7,827 nt of DNA from Paludibacteraceae bacterium (GCA_018055865.1 JAGPGR010000071.1:1-7827), one strand, 5' to 3'. Numbered from the stretch's first letter, positions 1-7,542 are shown. The notes: generated from the sequence alone by a model not told the origin. Numbers and translations are program-made.

Positions 1-123
1 AGACGACAGCACATAATAGTTGTAATTATGCTGTTCAAGTTCATCTCTCAGATGAAATATACGTTCTGCAGTTGCCTGAGATTCCTTTACATTCTCCTGA
101 TTGTCATCAAATAAGTCTTTCAT
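1..123 (-). CDS. ligA: NAD-dependent DNA ligase LigA, N-terminal fragment
   Basis: This is the 5' end of a gene that runs off the left edge; 41 codons are visible from an ATG at 123. LigA seals nicks in DNA during replication and repair, using NAD+ to form a ligase-AMP intermediate. Visible is the start of domain Ia, which contacts the NMN half of NAD+. A charged leader of about 20 residues is followed by a helix with the family pattern LRDEL near residues 25-29 and the hallmark HNYNYYVLSS at 32-41. By alignment Y36 corresponds to the NMN-contacting Tyr22 of E. coli LigA. The gene lies 35 bp downstream of the permease stop codon with no terminator between, so co-transcription is likely. The adenylation, OB, zinc-finger, HhH and BRCT domains are outside the window. 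Identification rests on a short but characteristic segment. Confidence 0.88.
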   Translation of the reverse strand, partial: MKDLFDDNQENVKESQATAERIFHLRDELEQHNYNYYVLSS

Positions 124-158
124 AATCAATATGTTATTTTCCTGGCATTAAAGTCGGA

Positions 159-1403
159 TTATTCATACCTGATAATTTTTGCAGGCGAAATTTTAGTAAT
201 CAGATACGAAGGTCCAATCAGCATCAAAATCGAAGTAACCAATGTACCTATGTTTAGCAATAAAATATACAACCAGTTAAACGTAATCGGGACAGTACTG
301 GTGTAGTAAGAAGCCGGATCGAGTGGAATGATTTTGAATTGATATTGAATAATACAAATCAACAAGCCGATGATGTTTCCCCATACCATTCCTTTTCCAA
401 TCAGGAAAATTGATTCGTACAGGAAAATCTTTCTGATGGACCAGTTTCGTGCTCCGTACGATTTCAGAATACCGATCATATTTGTTTTCTCCAGAATAAG
501 AATCAGGAGGCCGGAAATCATGTTGAATCCGGCAACTGCCAGCATGAGGAACAGTATAACCCATACATTCATGTCCAATAAATCCAGCCAGCTGAATATC
601 TGCGGATTGAGTTGCCTGATATTTTGAATAAAATAGCCGTTTCCTTCGGTATCAAAGCGGTTGGCAACAGCGGCATATACCTCATCGTTCACTTTATCCA
701 GATAATTGAAGTCCGTAATCAGTATTTCCAGTCCGCTGAATTGGCTTTCTTCCCATCCATTGAGTCGTTGAGCTATTCGTATATCGGTGATTACAAACAT
801 TTTATCATACTCGGAAAAATTGGTTGAATAAATTCCTTTGACAGTGAATTTTCTGGTCCGAATTTGTTCCTGCAGAAAATAAGTAAAAAAAGAATCGCCG
901 ATTTTCAATCCGAGCATATCAGCAAGTGTTTTAGAAATGATAGCTTCATTACGGGCGGTTGTGTCCTTCAGATTGAGTACCTGGCCTTCCACCAGGTTCG
1001 TTTGGAAAAACTTCCAGTCAAATTCAGGTCCTACTCCTTTGAGTATCATTCCCTGGAAATCAGTATCTGTTTTGATGATGCCTGGTTTGGTCACAAATCG
1101 CTGAAAATGTTTCACTTCGGGTATATCTTTAAGCTCATTCAGCAGTGTATCGCTCATTTCCACAGGCTGCATTTCGTAGGAATTATTGTTGTCGAAATTT
1201 GTGATTTGGATATGCGAACCGAAACCGATTGTTTTATTGCGGATTTCCTGCTTGAAACCAATCACTACCGCAATGGCAATGAGCATCACAGCTACACCTA
1301 CAGCTATTCCGATGGTAGCAATGCGCACAGCAGGACGGGAAACATTTTTCTCACCCTTCTTTTCGAAATGAATGCGCCTGGCTATGAAATATTCTAAATT
1401 CAA
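159..1403 (-). CDS. LolC/LolE-family ABC transporter permease (FtsX-like, lipoprotein release)
   Basis: A 414-residue inner-membrane protein of the MacB/FtsX-type ABC permease superfamily, closest in layout to LolC/LolE, which extract lipoproteins from the inner membrane for transfer to the outer membrane. The architecture is visible: a short cytoplasmic start (NLEYFIARRI), TM1 at about 28-50, a periplasmic domain of about 51-275, TM2 about 279-304, a charged cytoplasmic coupling segment about 305-328 (EKTNMIGILKSYGARNWSIR), TM3 about 330-354 and TM4 about 376-400. Length and four-helix topology fit the family. The start is TTG: the frame has no ATG between the upstream stop at 1440-1442 and this codon, and starting here gives the N-terminus usual for Bacteroidota homologues. 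No LolD ATPase is in the window, so the partner must be encoded elsewhere. Family assignment is firm; the exact substrate is inferred from homology, and a more general FtsX-like exporter is the alternative. Confidence 0.88.
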   Translation of the reverse strand: MNLEYFIARRIHFEKKGEKNVSRPAVRIATIGIAVGVAVMLIAIAVVIGFKQEIRNKTIGFGSHIQITNFDNNNSYEMQPVEMSDTLLNELKDIPEVKHFQRFVTKPGIIKTDTDFQGMILKGVGPEFDWKFFQTNLVEGQVLNLKDTTARNEAIISKTLADMLGLKIGDSFFTYFLQEQIRTRKFTVKGIYSTNFSEYDKMFVITDIRIAQRLNGWEESQFSGLEILITDFNYLDKVNDEVYAAVANRFDTEGNGYFIQNIRQLNPQIFSWLDLLDMNVWVILFLMLAVAGFNMISGLLILILEKTNMIGILKSYGARNWSIRKIFLYESIFLIGKGMVWGNIIGLLICIIQYQFKIIPLDPASYYTSTVPITFNWLYILLLNIGTLVTSILMLIGPSYLITKISPAKIIRYE

Positions 1404-1419
1404 TATTGGATGATTAGTT

Positions 1420-1433
1420 CCGATAGCTATCGG
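1420..1433. repeat. Perfect 14-bp palindrome CCGATAGCTATCGG in the permease leader
   Basis: The 14 bases equal their own reverse complement. They lie 16 bp upstream of the TTG start of the permease, in GC-richer sequence than the AT-rich gap around them. The flanks continue the symmetry imperfectly (a T/G wobble, then T/A). As RNA it could form only a short hairpin or a self-dimer; as DNA it could be a binding site for a dimeric protein or a copy of a dispersed palindromic element. No T-run follows on either strand, so it is not a standard terminator. The role is unknown. Confidence 0.6.
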
Positions 1434-1489
1434 GATGGTTTATTTGTTTATTAGTTTAGCAATTTGAAAATTAAACAACTAAAGAAATA

Positions 1490-1497
1490 CAAAGTTA
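1490..1497 (-). promoter_or_regulatory. Possible -7 element for the permease-ligA unit
   Basis: On the minus strand these bases read TAACTTTG, a full match to the Bacteroidota -7 consensus TAnnTTTG. It lies about 87 bp upstream of the permease start, which would put the palindrome in the 5' leader. There is no TTTG-like -33 element at a 19-21 bp spacing, so the call is weak. Apart from this and the palindrome, I see nothing definite in the 1404-1622 gap, including no convincing terminator for the upstream transpeptidase-family gene. Confidence 0.35.
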
Positions 1498-1622
1498 TGT
1501 TTTTTTATTGATTTAAGGAGGCAGATGGTATCACAAAAGATGAATTTCTACCTTTGAAATATCGGAAAGTGGTGATTGTAATCCGAATAAATCTGAAGAT
1601 CTTAAAGAAATCTTTTACTTTT

Positions 1623-3509
1623 TCACCAGCCTATTCCATAGTCTTCGCCATAATTGCTGCTTCCTCCCCAAAAAGTATTGAATTTTTCGTCGAAATAAAT
1701 ACCATTGAGCGGTCCGCTGGTACGGTTTGCTACCTGGATTTTGTATCCTTTTTTAATCAATTCACTTCGAACAGTATCAGGAGTTTGTACATTCAGTAAA
1801 ATTTCTCCGGTTCTTGGAGCCCGATCCTCTATTTTGGTACCGCCTAACGAAAGCCAGAGTTGATTTGAATTGAAATTCTCAGCCTCACAAGCTTGCTGCA
1901 CATTCATACCAAATTCAACCATATTTAAAAAAAACTGAAGCTGGTTTTGATCTTGTGTGTCGCCTCCCTGTACGGCGAATGATAGCAGTGGTTTCCCGTT
2001 TTTCAGTGCTATGGTGGGTGAAAGCGTTACCCGGGGGCGTTTTCCGGGCTTTACCACATTGTGAGGATTCAACATGGAATCAAGCACAAAACTTTGCATC
2101 CGCTGGCTTAATCCGATACCTGTTTCACCTGCGATGCATGCAGGAATCCAACCTCCTGATGGAGTAACCGATACTACCCATCCTTCTTCGTCGGCAGCTT
2201 CGATGGTAGTAGTGCCCCGCCATAAACGGTCTGTATATTCATCGTCTGAATAATTCTGAAAAACGATATCATGTTTTGGTGTAAAATCACGATTATTGTT
2301 AAAATTGTGATCAAATTCCCGTAACTTCAACAAGTGAAAATAGGGATTCGTTTTTCCTTCGTACAAATATGGATTTCCCGGTTCGGAGCTTCTGTTGAAT
2401 TTAATATTACGTATTTCTTCGGCTTGTTTTTTTGCGTATTCCTTACTTAGTAGTCCTTTGATGGGTATATTCGGTTCAAAATACGGATCTCCGTAATAAA
2501 AATCTCTATCTGCAAAAACCTGATTCATTGTTTGATACAATGTATGAATGTAGTCGGCACTGTTATATTTCAAAGCTTTCAAATCAAAATTCTCCAGGAT
2601 GTTCAATGCCTGCAGCAATACCGGACCCTGAGTCCAGGCATTTAGTTTGTACACTTCTATTCCTTTGTAGGTTGTATGAAGCGGTTCTTCTTCAATAGGT
2701 TTCCAGTCGGCGAGGTCTTTTTCGGTAATCAATCCGCCCTGTGCCTGAACGCTCCGCACAAATTCTTTAGCTATATCTCCCTTATAAAAACGGTTGTATG
2801 CTGCCATAATAGCTTCTTTACGCTTTTTCCCTTGTCTGAGTGCTTTTTGTTCTGTTTCCACCAGCTTTTTCAGAGTATTCAACAGATCCTTCTGAACAAA
2901 GATTTCGCCCGGTTGCGGTGTTGCTAACCTGTTTCCTTCTTGAGTGATAAACAATTTTTTGGAGTATTCCCATTGAGCCAGTTTTTCTTTGTTTTTGGCT
3001 ACACTTCTCGCAAAAGGAATATCTACCGGAAATCCTTCTGCCAGATCCATTGCGGGAGCCAACACCTCTTTCAGACTCATGGTACCGTAATTGGCAAGCA
3101 TATAGCACAATCCGCCAAAAGTTCCGGGAGTTACTGCTGCCAGTGGCCCGTACTCAGGTGGAAAAGCGTAACCTCGACTTTTAAAAAAATCAACGGTTGC
3201 ACCGGTAGGAGCAACACCCAATGCATTTATCGCAATAACTTTTTTTGTTTTCGGATTGTAAATCAGTGCCTGCGTTTCGCCTCCCCAACTTAGCACATCC
3301 CACAGTGTACAGGTGGCAGCCAGCATTCCACAAGCTGCATCAACAGCATTTCCTCCCTTGTTAAAAATCATTGCTCCGGCAGTAGCTCCCAGACTTTTGC
3401 CTGTTACAGCCATCCATTTTTTCCCGTGAAGTTCGGGTTTTTGGGTTTGTTGAGCAGATAACTTTATATTTAGAAAGATAATTATCAGAAGTAGTATTTT
3501 GTATTTCAT
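1623..3509 (-). CDS. Exported gamma-glutamyltranspeptidase-family Ntn hydrolase with non-canonical substrate site
   Basis: A 628-residue protein of the gamma-glutamyltranspeptidase (GGT) family: autoprocessing N-terminal-nucleophile hydrolases that split into large and small subunits. I chose the ATG at 3509 because it starts a good signal peptide (MKYK, hydrophobic core to about 16, then LSA/QQ near 19-20). The frame stays open to a TTG at 3560, but that lies inside the likely promoter. Family marks are GGNAVDAAC at 52-60, the VTPGTFGG region at 126-133, and GTTTIEAAD at 432-440, where T433 aligns with the nucleophile Thr391 of E. coli GGT and would begin the small subunit. RPRVTLSPTI (491-500) and QGGD (514-517) follow, keeping the oxyanion-hole glycines. 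By my hand alignment, E. coli residues that bind the gamma-glutamyl group are changed: Arg114 to Leu, Asn411 to Ser, Gln430 to Arg, Asp433 to Ser, Ser462/463 to Val/Thr. It probably cleaves an amide in the periplasm, but glutathione is not a safe guess. It is likely its own transcription unit. Confidence 0.87.
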   Translation of the reverse strand: MKYKILLLIIIFLNIKLSAQQTQKPELHGKKWMAVTGKSLGATAGAMIFNKGGNAVDAACGMLAATCTLWDVLSWGGETQALIYNPKTKKVIAINALGVAPTGATVDFFKSRGYAFPPEYGPLAAVTPGTFGGLCYMLANYGTMSLKEVLAPAMDLAEGFPVDIPFARSVAKNKEKLAQWEYSKKLFITQEGNRLATPQPGEIFVQKDLLNTLKKLVETEQKALRQGKKRKEAIMAAYNRFYKGDIAKEFVRSVQAQGGLITEKDLADWKPIEEEPLHTTYKGIEVYKLNAWTQGPVLLQALNILENFDLKALKYNSADYIHTLYQTMNQVFADRDFYYGDPYFEPNIPIKGLLSKEYAKKQAEEIRNIKFNRSSEPGNPYLYEGKTNPYFHLLKLREFDHNFNNNRDFTPKHDIVFQNYSDDEYTDRLWRGTTTIEAADEEGWVVSVTPSGGWIPACIAGETGIGLSQRMQSFVLDSMLNPHNVVKPGKRPRVTLSPTIALKNGKPLLSFAVQGGDTQDQNQLQFFLNMVEFGMNVQQACEAENFNSNQLWLSLGGTKIEDRAPRTGEILLNVQTPDTVRSELIKKGYKIQVANRTSGPLNGIYFDEKFNTFWGGSSNYGEDYGIGW

Positions 3510-3557
3510 AAGAAGCTTTTTTGAACGTTTAAATAACCTCACCGAAGTGCCCTGAGA

Positions 3558-3565
3558 CAAAAATA
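3558..3565 (-). promoter_or_regulatory. Probable -7 element for the transpeptidase-family gene
   Basis: The minus strand reads TATTTTTG, matching the Bacteroidota -7 consensus TAnnTTTG, directly downstream of the aminotransferase terminator and about 48 bp upstream of the chosen ATG at 3509. No good TTTG -33 element is present; that position falls at the base of the terminator hairpin. A transcript starting here would begin past the alternative TTG at 3560, which supports the shorter protein. Confidence 0.45.
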
Positions 3566-3577
3566 CTAAAAATTCAT

Positions 3578-3602
3578 AAAAAAAGCATCCGGCTTCCGGA
3601 TG
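3578..3602 (-). terminator. Rho-independent terminator of the aminotransferase gene
   Basis: On the minus strand a perfect 7-bp GC-rich stem (CATCCGG / CCGGATG, 3586-3592 with 3596-3602) closes a 3-base loop. After one intervening base it is followed by seven T residues (3578-3584). It sits about 88 bp after the aminotransferase stop codon and just before the promoter of the next gene, so it separates the two transcription units. Confidence 0.85.
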
Positions 3603-3689
3603 AATATCGTCAAAAGTCAGATGCGTTTTGTTTGATAAAAATCATGGAATTTCAAAAAAAACAAACTGATGTTTTCCGCCGGAAATGAA

Positions 3690-4883
3690 TTATTTGGCAT
3701 TGTATGCCTCCAGTGCTTTTCCAAGCACTACCAGAGCATGTTTCAGGTCGTCTTTATTCAGCACATAGGCTATTCTAACCTCATTTTTACCTAATCCTTC
3801 TTCAGTATAGAAACCGGTTGCCGGAGCCATCATAATGGTGCTTCCTTCATATTCGAAGTCCGAAAGACACCAGGCGCAAAATTTATCCGAGTCGTCGATG
3901 GGCAGTCGGGCAGTGGTGTAGAAAGCACCCATCGGGATGGGCGAATACACGCCCGGAATGCGGTTCAGGCCGTCAATCAGGAACTTGCGGCGCTCCACAT
4001 ATTCATCATACACCTCCATCATGTATTCTTTCGGTGTACTCATGGATGCTTCGGCAGCAATTTGTCCCAGCAGTGGCGGACTCAACCGTGCCTGACAGAA
4101 TTTCATCACCGTTTTACGCACTTCTTTGTTTTTCGTAACCAATCCACCGATTCTGATTCCGCATTCGCTGTATCGTTTTGAAACACTGTCTATCAAAATA
4201 ATATTATCTTCGATTCCATCCAGATGAAAAGCCGAAATATAAGGAGCTCCGGTATAGCAAAACTCCCGGTACACCTCGTCGGAGAAAAGATATAAATCGT
4301 ATTTTTTTACCAAGTCCCGAATCAGATTCATCTCTTTGCGGGTATAGAGATAGCCTGTTGGGTTGTTTGGATTACAAATCAGAATTCCTTTTGTGCGGGG
4401 TGTGATGAGTTCCTCAAACTTTTCAATGGGAGGCAAAGCAAATCCATCATCAATGCTCGATACCACCGGTCTTACCACAGCTCCGGCACCTATGGCAAAT
4501 GCCGTGTAATTGGCATATGCAGGCTCCGGCACTATGATTTCGTCGCCCGGATCGAGGCAACTCATAAAGGCAAAGCTAACAGCTTCTGAACCGCCTGTGG
4601 TTATGATAATATCATCAAAAGCTACATCGATGTTGAATGTACGATAATATTCGGCAAGTTTCAATCGTAAACTTTTGAAACCATCACTCGGACTGTATTC
4701 CAAAATTTCACGGTCGATATTCCGTATAGCATCCAGCGCCACTTGTGGAGTTTTGATGTCCGGCTGACCGATATTCAGGTGATATACTTTTACACCACGT
4801 GCTTTGGCTTTATCTGCCAGCGGTGCAAGTTTACGTATGGGCGATTCGGGCATTGACTGTCCGCGTTGTGAAGTAGTTGGCAT
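3690..4883 (-). CDS. PLP-dependent class I/II aminotransferase, aspartate aminotransferase type
   Basis: A 397-residue cytoplasmic fold-type-I aminotransferase of normal family length, starting at ATG 4883. These enzymes move an amino group between an amino acid, probably aspartate here, and 2-oxoglutarate. Visible marks: NIGQPD at 37-42 (substrate-binding loop), GGSEA at 97-101 (PLP phosphate), the aromatic patch PAYANY at 121-126 (ring stacking), NPNNPTG at 171-177, DEVY at 202-205 with Asp202 for the pyridine nitrogen and Tyr205 for O3', SVSKRYSECGIR at 233-244 with Lys236 as the Schiff-base lysine, and NEVRIAY with Arg370 for the substrate alpha-carboxylate. All key residues are present. 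The lysine motif differs from the common subgroup Ib form (GFSKAYAMTGWR), marking a separate clade that I recognise from Bacteroidales. Family and chemistry are secure; the exact amino donor is inferred. It lies alone between a 115-bp gap and its own terminator. Confidence 0.93.
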   Translation of the reverse strand: MPTTSQRGQSMPESPIRKLAPLADKAKARGVKVYHLNIGQPDIKTPQVALDAIRNIDREILEYSPSDGFKSLRLKLAEYYRTFNIDVAFDDIIITTGGSEAVSFAFMSCLDPGDEIIVPEPAYANYTAFAIGAGAVVRPVVSSIDDGFALPPIEKFEELITPRTKGILICNPNNPTGYLYTRKEMNLIRDLVKKYDLYLFSDEVYREFCYTGAPYISAFHLDGIEDNIILIDSVSKRYSECGIRIGGLVTKNKEVRKTVMKFCQARLSPPLLGQIAAEASMSTPKEYMMEVYDEYVERRKFLIDGLNRIPGVYSPIPMGAFYTTARLPIDDSDKFCAWCLSDFEYEGSTIMMAPATGFYTEEGLGKNEVRIAYVLNKDDLKHALVVLGKALEAYNAK

Positions 4884-4895
4884 GTGTCTTTTACG

Positions 4896-4920
4896 ATTTA
4901 CAATTTGTTAATTTACAATT
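4896..4920. repeat. Two direct copies of ATTTACAATT upstream of the aminotransferase
   Basis: The 10-bp sequence ATTTACAATT occurs at 4896-4905 and 4911-4920, offset by 15 bp. The preceding bases (TTTACG and TTGTTA) are only partly alike, so this looks like a degenerate 15-bp tandem pair. It begins 13 bp upstream of the aminotransferase ATG. It may be low-complexity spacer or part of the promoter or leader region; I found no full TAnnTTTG match in this gap. Confidence 0.5.
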
Positions 4921-4976
4921 GGAGAAATGAAAGTTGAGCGAAATAATTATGTTTCAAAAATTATTAAATCTCAACA

Positions 4977-4998
4977 CTTCGAAACTTTGAACTATGAA
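4977..4998. repeat. Degenerate 7-bp tandem repeat (CTTTGAA) abutting the receptor stop codon
   Basis: The plus strand reads CTTCGAA, one extra A, CTTTGAA, then CTATGAA: three near-copies of a heptamer that run directly into the stop codon of the receptor gene at 4999-5001. A fourth, poorer copy overlaps the stop. There is no hairpin followed by a T-run here, so the receptor has no obvious intrinsic terminator. Confidence 0.5.
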
Positions 4999-7458
4999 CT
5001 ATTTAATATCCACCATCAGTTTCAGATTAAATTGTCTTCCGGTCAGATAGTTGGGGCTTCCGTGTTGATAACCGTAAATATCTGATACCCAATAAATAGA
5101 GTTTTCGTTTTTGAAATCGAATAAGTTGAATACTTCCAGATTCAACCAGATGGATGTGACGTTTTTCATCCACTTTCTGCTCATTATTTTATCTGAACCA
5201 TTCACCAACACGCGTGATGCTCCAATATCCACCCGTTTGTAATCGCGCAGACGAAAGCGATCTCCCATGTAGCGCGGGCTGCGTGGCGGACCAACCGGCA
5301 ATCCATCCGAAAAAATGGTTTTCAGATATAGTTTGTATTTCGGATTATTAGGCAGGTAATCGGACAGAAGCATGGATAAACTGTAACGTGATTCGTTTGG
5401 TCGTGAAATCCAACCTGGAAAAACGGTCTTTCCATCATTTCCCGTAAAGAAGTCATTCAACACGTCTTCACGGGAGCGCATTAGCGAGAGATTGATCCAC
5501 GAATCGGTACCGGGCACCAGTTCGCCAAACAGTTTAAAATCGATACCTGCTGTGTAAGCCTTGGCGTCGTTCTGACCGGAGTAGCGAATCCTCACATTAT
5601 CAACCGAATAAGTAGTTACACGGTCGGCTAACTTCAAATATGCTTCAGTTGTAAATTTAAACGGACGCCCGAGCATTCTGAAAAAGTGATCGCCTCCCAG
5701 TACAACATGCAGCGAGCGCTGTGCTTTCAGGTTTGGGTTCAGATGAACGTCCACATTTCCTACAGCATCAGAAACAGTATCCCGAAGTTCTTTGTAGAAA
5801 GGAGACTGGTAGTAAACTCCCGTTGACAACCGAAAACTGAAATCTTTATCCCAGTGTGGTAATACAGAGATAGAAGTACGAGGACTCACCAGAAATTCGC
5901 CGTTGTATGTCCAGTGGCTTGCCCGTAATCCACCGGTGAGTGCATAAAGTGCTCCTTCGGTATCCCAGCGGTAGGTATCCTGAATATATGCGGACGTGCG
6001 CCACGATTCGAGCTTTTGCTGGGATTTCATGTTGTAAAATAAATCCACCGTATTATCGTCCCGGTAGGGAAGAGAATAACCTGCGCTATCCCGCCATTCC
6101 CATTCGTTTATCTTGTCCGAAATAATTTCCCGTTGCAGGTTTGTACCCCACTTCAGGGTATGTCCGGATTTAATATATTCACCTGAATGTGAGATGTTTG
6201 CAACTGTTGCTTTCAGTCTATTTCGGGCATGCTCATGATAAGTTCCGACGCCTAATTTTTCACCTTCCTCGGTTTGGCCGCTTTCACCCATTTTTAATTC
6301 ACCTAAAACATACTGACCGGTGATGTCGTACGTTTCGTTTTCGTTGGTTGTAAAAGCAGTGGTAGTAAGTCCGAGTTTCAGGTTTTCTTTGGCCTTGAAA
6401 AGCAATGACAATGCTCCGAATGCGGTTTGAAAAAGGTCTTTTTCTCGTCCTTCGTAGTACACGTTTAACTTTTCAGCCATATTGAATGTGCCAAATCTTG
6501 TCTCCCGGTCTTCTGGAATAAAGGTGTAATCGTTTCGGGAAAAGTTACCCAGGAAATTAATTTCCACTTTTGGCGAAATCTGATAGGTAAGATAAGTCTG
6601 ATAATCAATGAAATCAGGTTTGTACGAACCTTTGGTATCCAGAGTTCCCAGCAGATATTTTGATGTTTTGTAGCGGATTCCGTGCATCTGCGTAAACTGA
6701 TTAACAGCTGTGCCTACGTAGGCCGAAGCTCCCAGCAAACTCACCATTCCGGAAGCCTCAAAAGAGGTGGGTTTTTTATATTTCACATCCAAAACCGATG
6801 ACATTTTATCCCCGTATTCGGCATTGAAGCCGCCCGAAGAGAAAGCAACATTCCCTACCATATCCGGATTAATGAAGCTCAATCCTTCCTGCTGGCCGGC
6901 ACGTATAAGCAGGGGACGATAAATCTCAGTACCATTTACGTATACAATATTTTCATCAAAGTTGCCGCCTCGTACGTTGTATTGCGAGCTTAATTCGTTG
7001 TTGGAAGTGACTCCGGCAAAAGAAATGAGCAGTGACTCAAAACTACCGCTGGCATTGGGCATAAGGCGGTATTTTTCAGATTCCAGTGTTTCCATGTTGG
7101 ATGTGCTGCGTCTGTTTACAGTTACGCTCACCGCTTCCAGCTCTTTGGATGAAAAAGGCAGTACGACGGTAATCTGAACAACTTGTTTACCCGGAAGAAT
7201 GGTGTGGCGAATGGTTTCGTTACCAACGTGTGAAAAAACAATACTCACAGAATCGGAAATGTTTACATTCAAATCATAATATCCGTTGCGGTTAGTGCTT
7301 GTCCCGACAGATGTTCCATCGAATCGTACGCTTGCCTCTTCAATTCCGCGGTTATTCTCGTCAATCACATATCCGTAAACCCTTACTTTCTGCCCTTGTG
7401 CCAATAAAGTGGCAGCTGAAAGCAGTGTAACGAGGATTAAGAGTATTTTATATCTCAT
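4999..7458 (-). CDS. TonB-dependent outer-membrane receptor with carboxypeptidase-regulatory-like N-terminal domain
   Basis: An 819-residue outer-membrane transporter that would import a scarce ligand using TonB-ExbBD energy. ATG 7458 starts a clear signal peptide (MRYK, hydrophobic core to about 19, cleavage near LLA/QG at 20-21). The open frame to a TTG at 7572 is upstream coding-like sequence inside the promoter. Domains: a CarboxypepD_reg-like beta-sandwich at about 24-102 (VYGYVIDENNRGIEEASV, then GTSTNRNGYYDL), a linker KELEAVSVTVNRR at 105-117 in the TonB-box region, a plug domain at about 125-230 (QYNVRGGNFDENIVYVNGTE; FSSGGFNAEYGDKMSSVLDV), and a beta-barrel from about 230 to the end. 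It is shorter than typical SusC (about 1000 residues) and has no SusD partner beside it, so a glycan-uptake pair is unlikely. The C-terminus ends in Lys rather than an aromatic residue. The ligand cannot be told from sequence. It has its own promoter, divergent from the tcdA-like gene. Confidence 0.92.
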   Translation of the reverse strand: MRYKILLILVTLLSAATLLAQGQKVRVYGYVIDENNRGIEEASVRFDGTSVGTSTNRNGYYDLNVNISDSVSIVFSHVGNETIRHTILPGKQVVQITVVLPFSSKELEAVSVTVNRRSTSNMETLESEKYRLMPNASGSFESLLISFAGVTSNNELSSQYNVRGGNFDENIVYVNGTEIYRPLLIRAGQQEGLSFINPDMVGNVAFSSGGFNAEYGDKMSSVLDVKYKKPTSFEASGMVSLLGASAYVGTAVNQFTQMHGIRYKTSKYLLGTLDTKGSYKPDFIDYQTYLTYQISPKVEINFLGNFSRNDYTFIPEDRETRFGTFNMAEKLNVYYEGREKDLFQTAFGALSLLFKAKENLKLGLTTTAFTTNENETYDITGQYVLGELKMGESGQTEEGEKLGVGTYHEHARNRLKATVANISHSGEYIKSGHTLKWGTNLQREIISDKINEWEWRDSAGYSLPYRDDNTVDLFYNMKSQQKLESWRTSAYIQDTYRWDTEGALYALTGGLRASHWTYNGEFLVSPRTSISVLPHWDKDFSFRLSTGVYYQSPFYKELRDTVSDAVGNVDVHLNPNLKAQRSLHVVLGGDHFFRMLGRPFKFTTEAYLKLADRVTTYSVDNVRIRYSGQNDAKAYTAGIDFKLFGELVPGTDSWINLSLMRSREDVLNDFFTGNDGKTVFPGWISRPNESRYSLSMLLSDYLPNNPKYKLYLKTIFSDGLPVGPPRSPRYMGDRFRLRDYKRVDIGASRVLVNGSDKIMSRKWMKNVTSIWLNLEVFNLFDFKNENSIYWVSDIYGYQHGSPNYLTGRQFNLKLMVDIK

Positions 7459-7542
7459 AGACAGGATTCGGAATGGCGAAGATGCAAAATTTGTATATAA
7501 AAAATAACGGTCAGGCGTCTTATTTATTGGACTATTAATTTG

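Noticed and set aside
864..1397. Plus-strand open frame of 177 codons opposite the permease gene
   Set aside because: It lies wholly antisense to a well-supported membrane protein gene, its translation has no recognisable domain, and it has no promoter or family resemblance. It is a mirror frame.
1549..1556. Plus-strand TACCTTTG, a -7-like match pointing into the 3' end of the transpeptidase-family gene
   Set aside because: There is no -33 element and no credible plus-strand gene behind it. The 81-codon frame there is antisense with no features. Short matches like this arise easily in AT-rich gaps.
3510..3560. Extension of the transpeptidase-family protein to a TTG at 3560
   Set aside because: The 17 extra residues would precede a normal signal peptide, and the TTG lies inside the probable -7 element, so it would not be in the mRNA.
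3673..3685. Small inverted repeat (TTTCC/GGAAA) just after the aminotransferase stop codon
   Set aside because: The stem is only 5 bp, and the nearest T-run on the minus strand is 11 bases away. The hairpin at 3578-3602 is the better terminator.
1623..4883. Transpeptidase-family gene and aminotransferase as a glutamate or glutathione operon
   Set aside because: A strong terminator and a separate promoter candidate lie between them, and the hydrolase lacks gamma-glutamyl recognition residues, so adjacency alone is not evidence of a shared pathway.
4999..7458. SusC-type component of a polysaccharide utilisation locus
   Set aside because: The protein is too short for typical SusC, and there is no SusD, glycoside hydrolase or sensor gene in the window.
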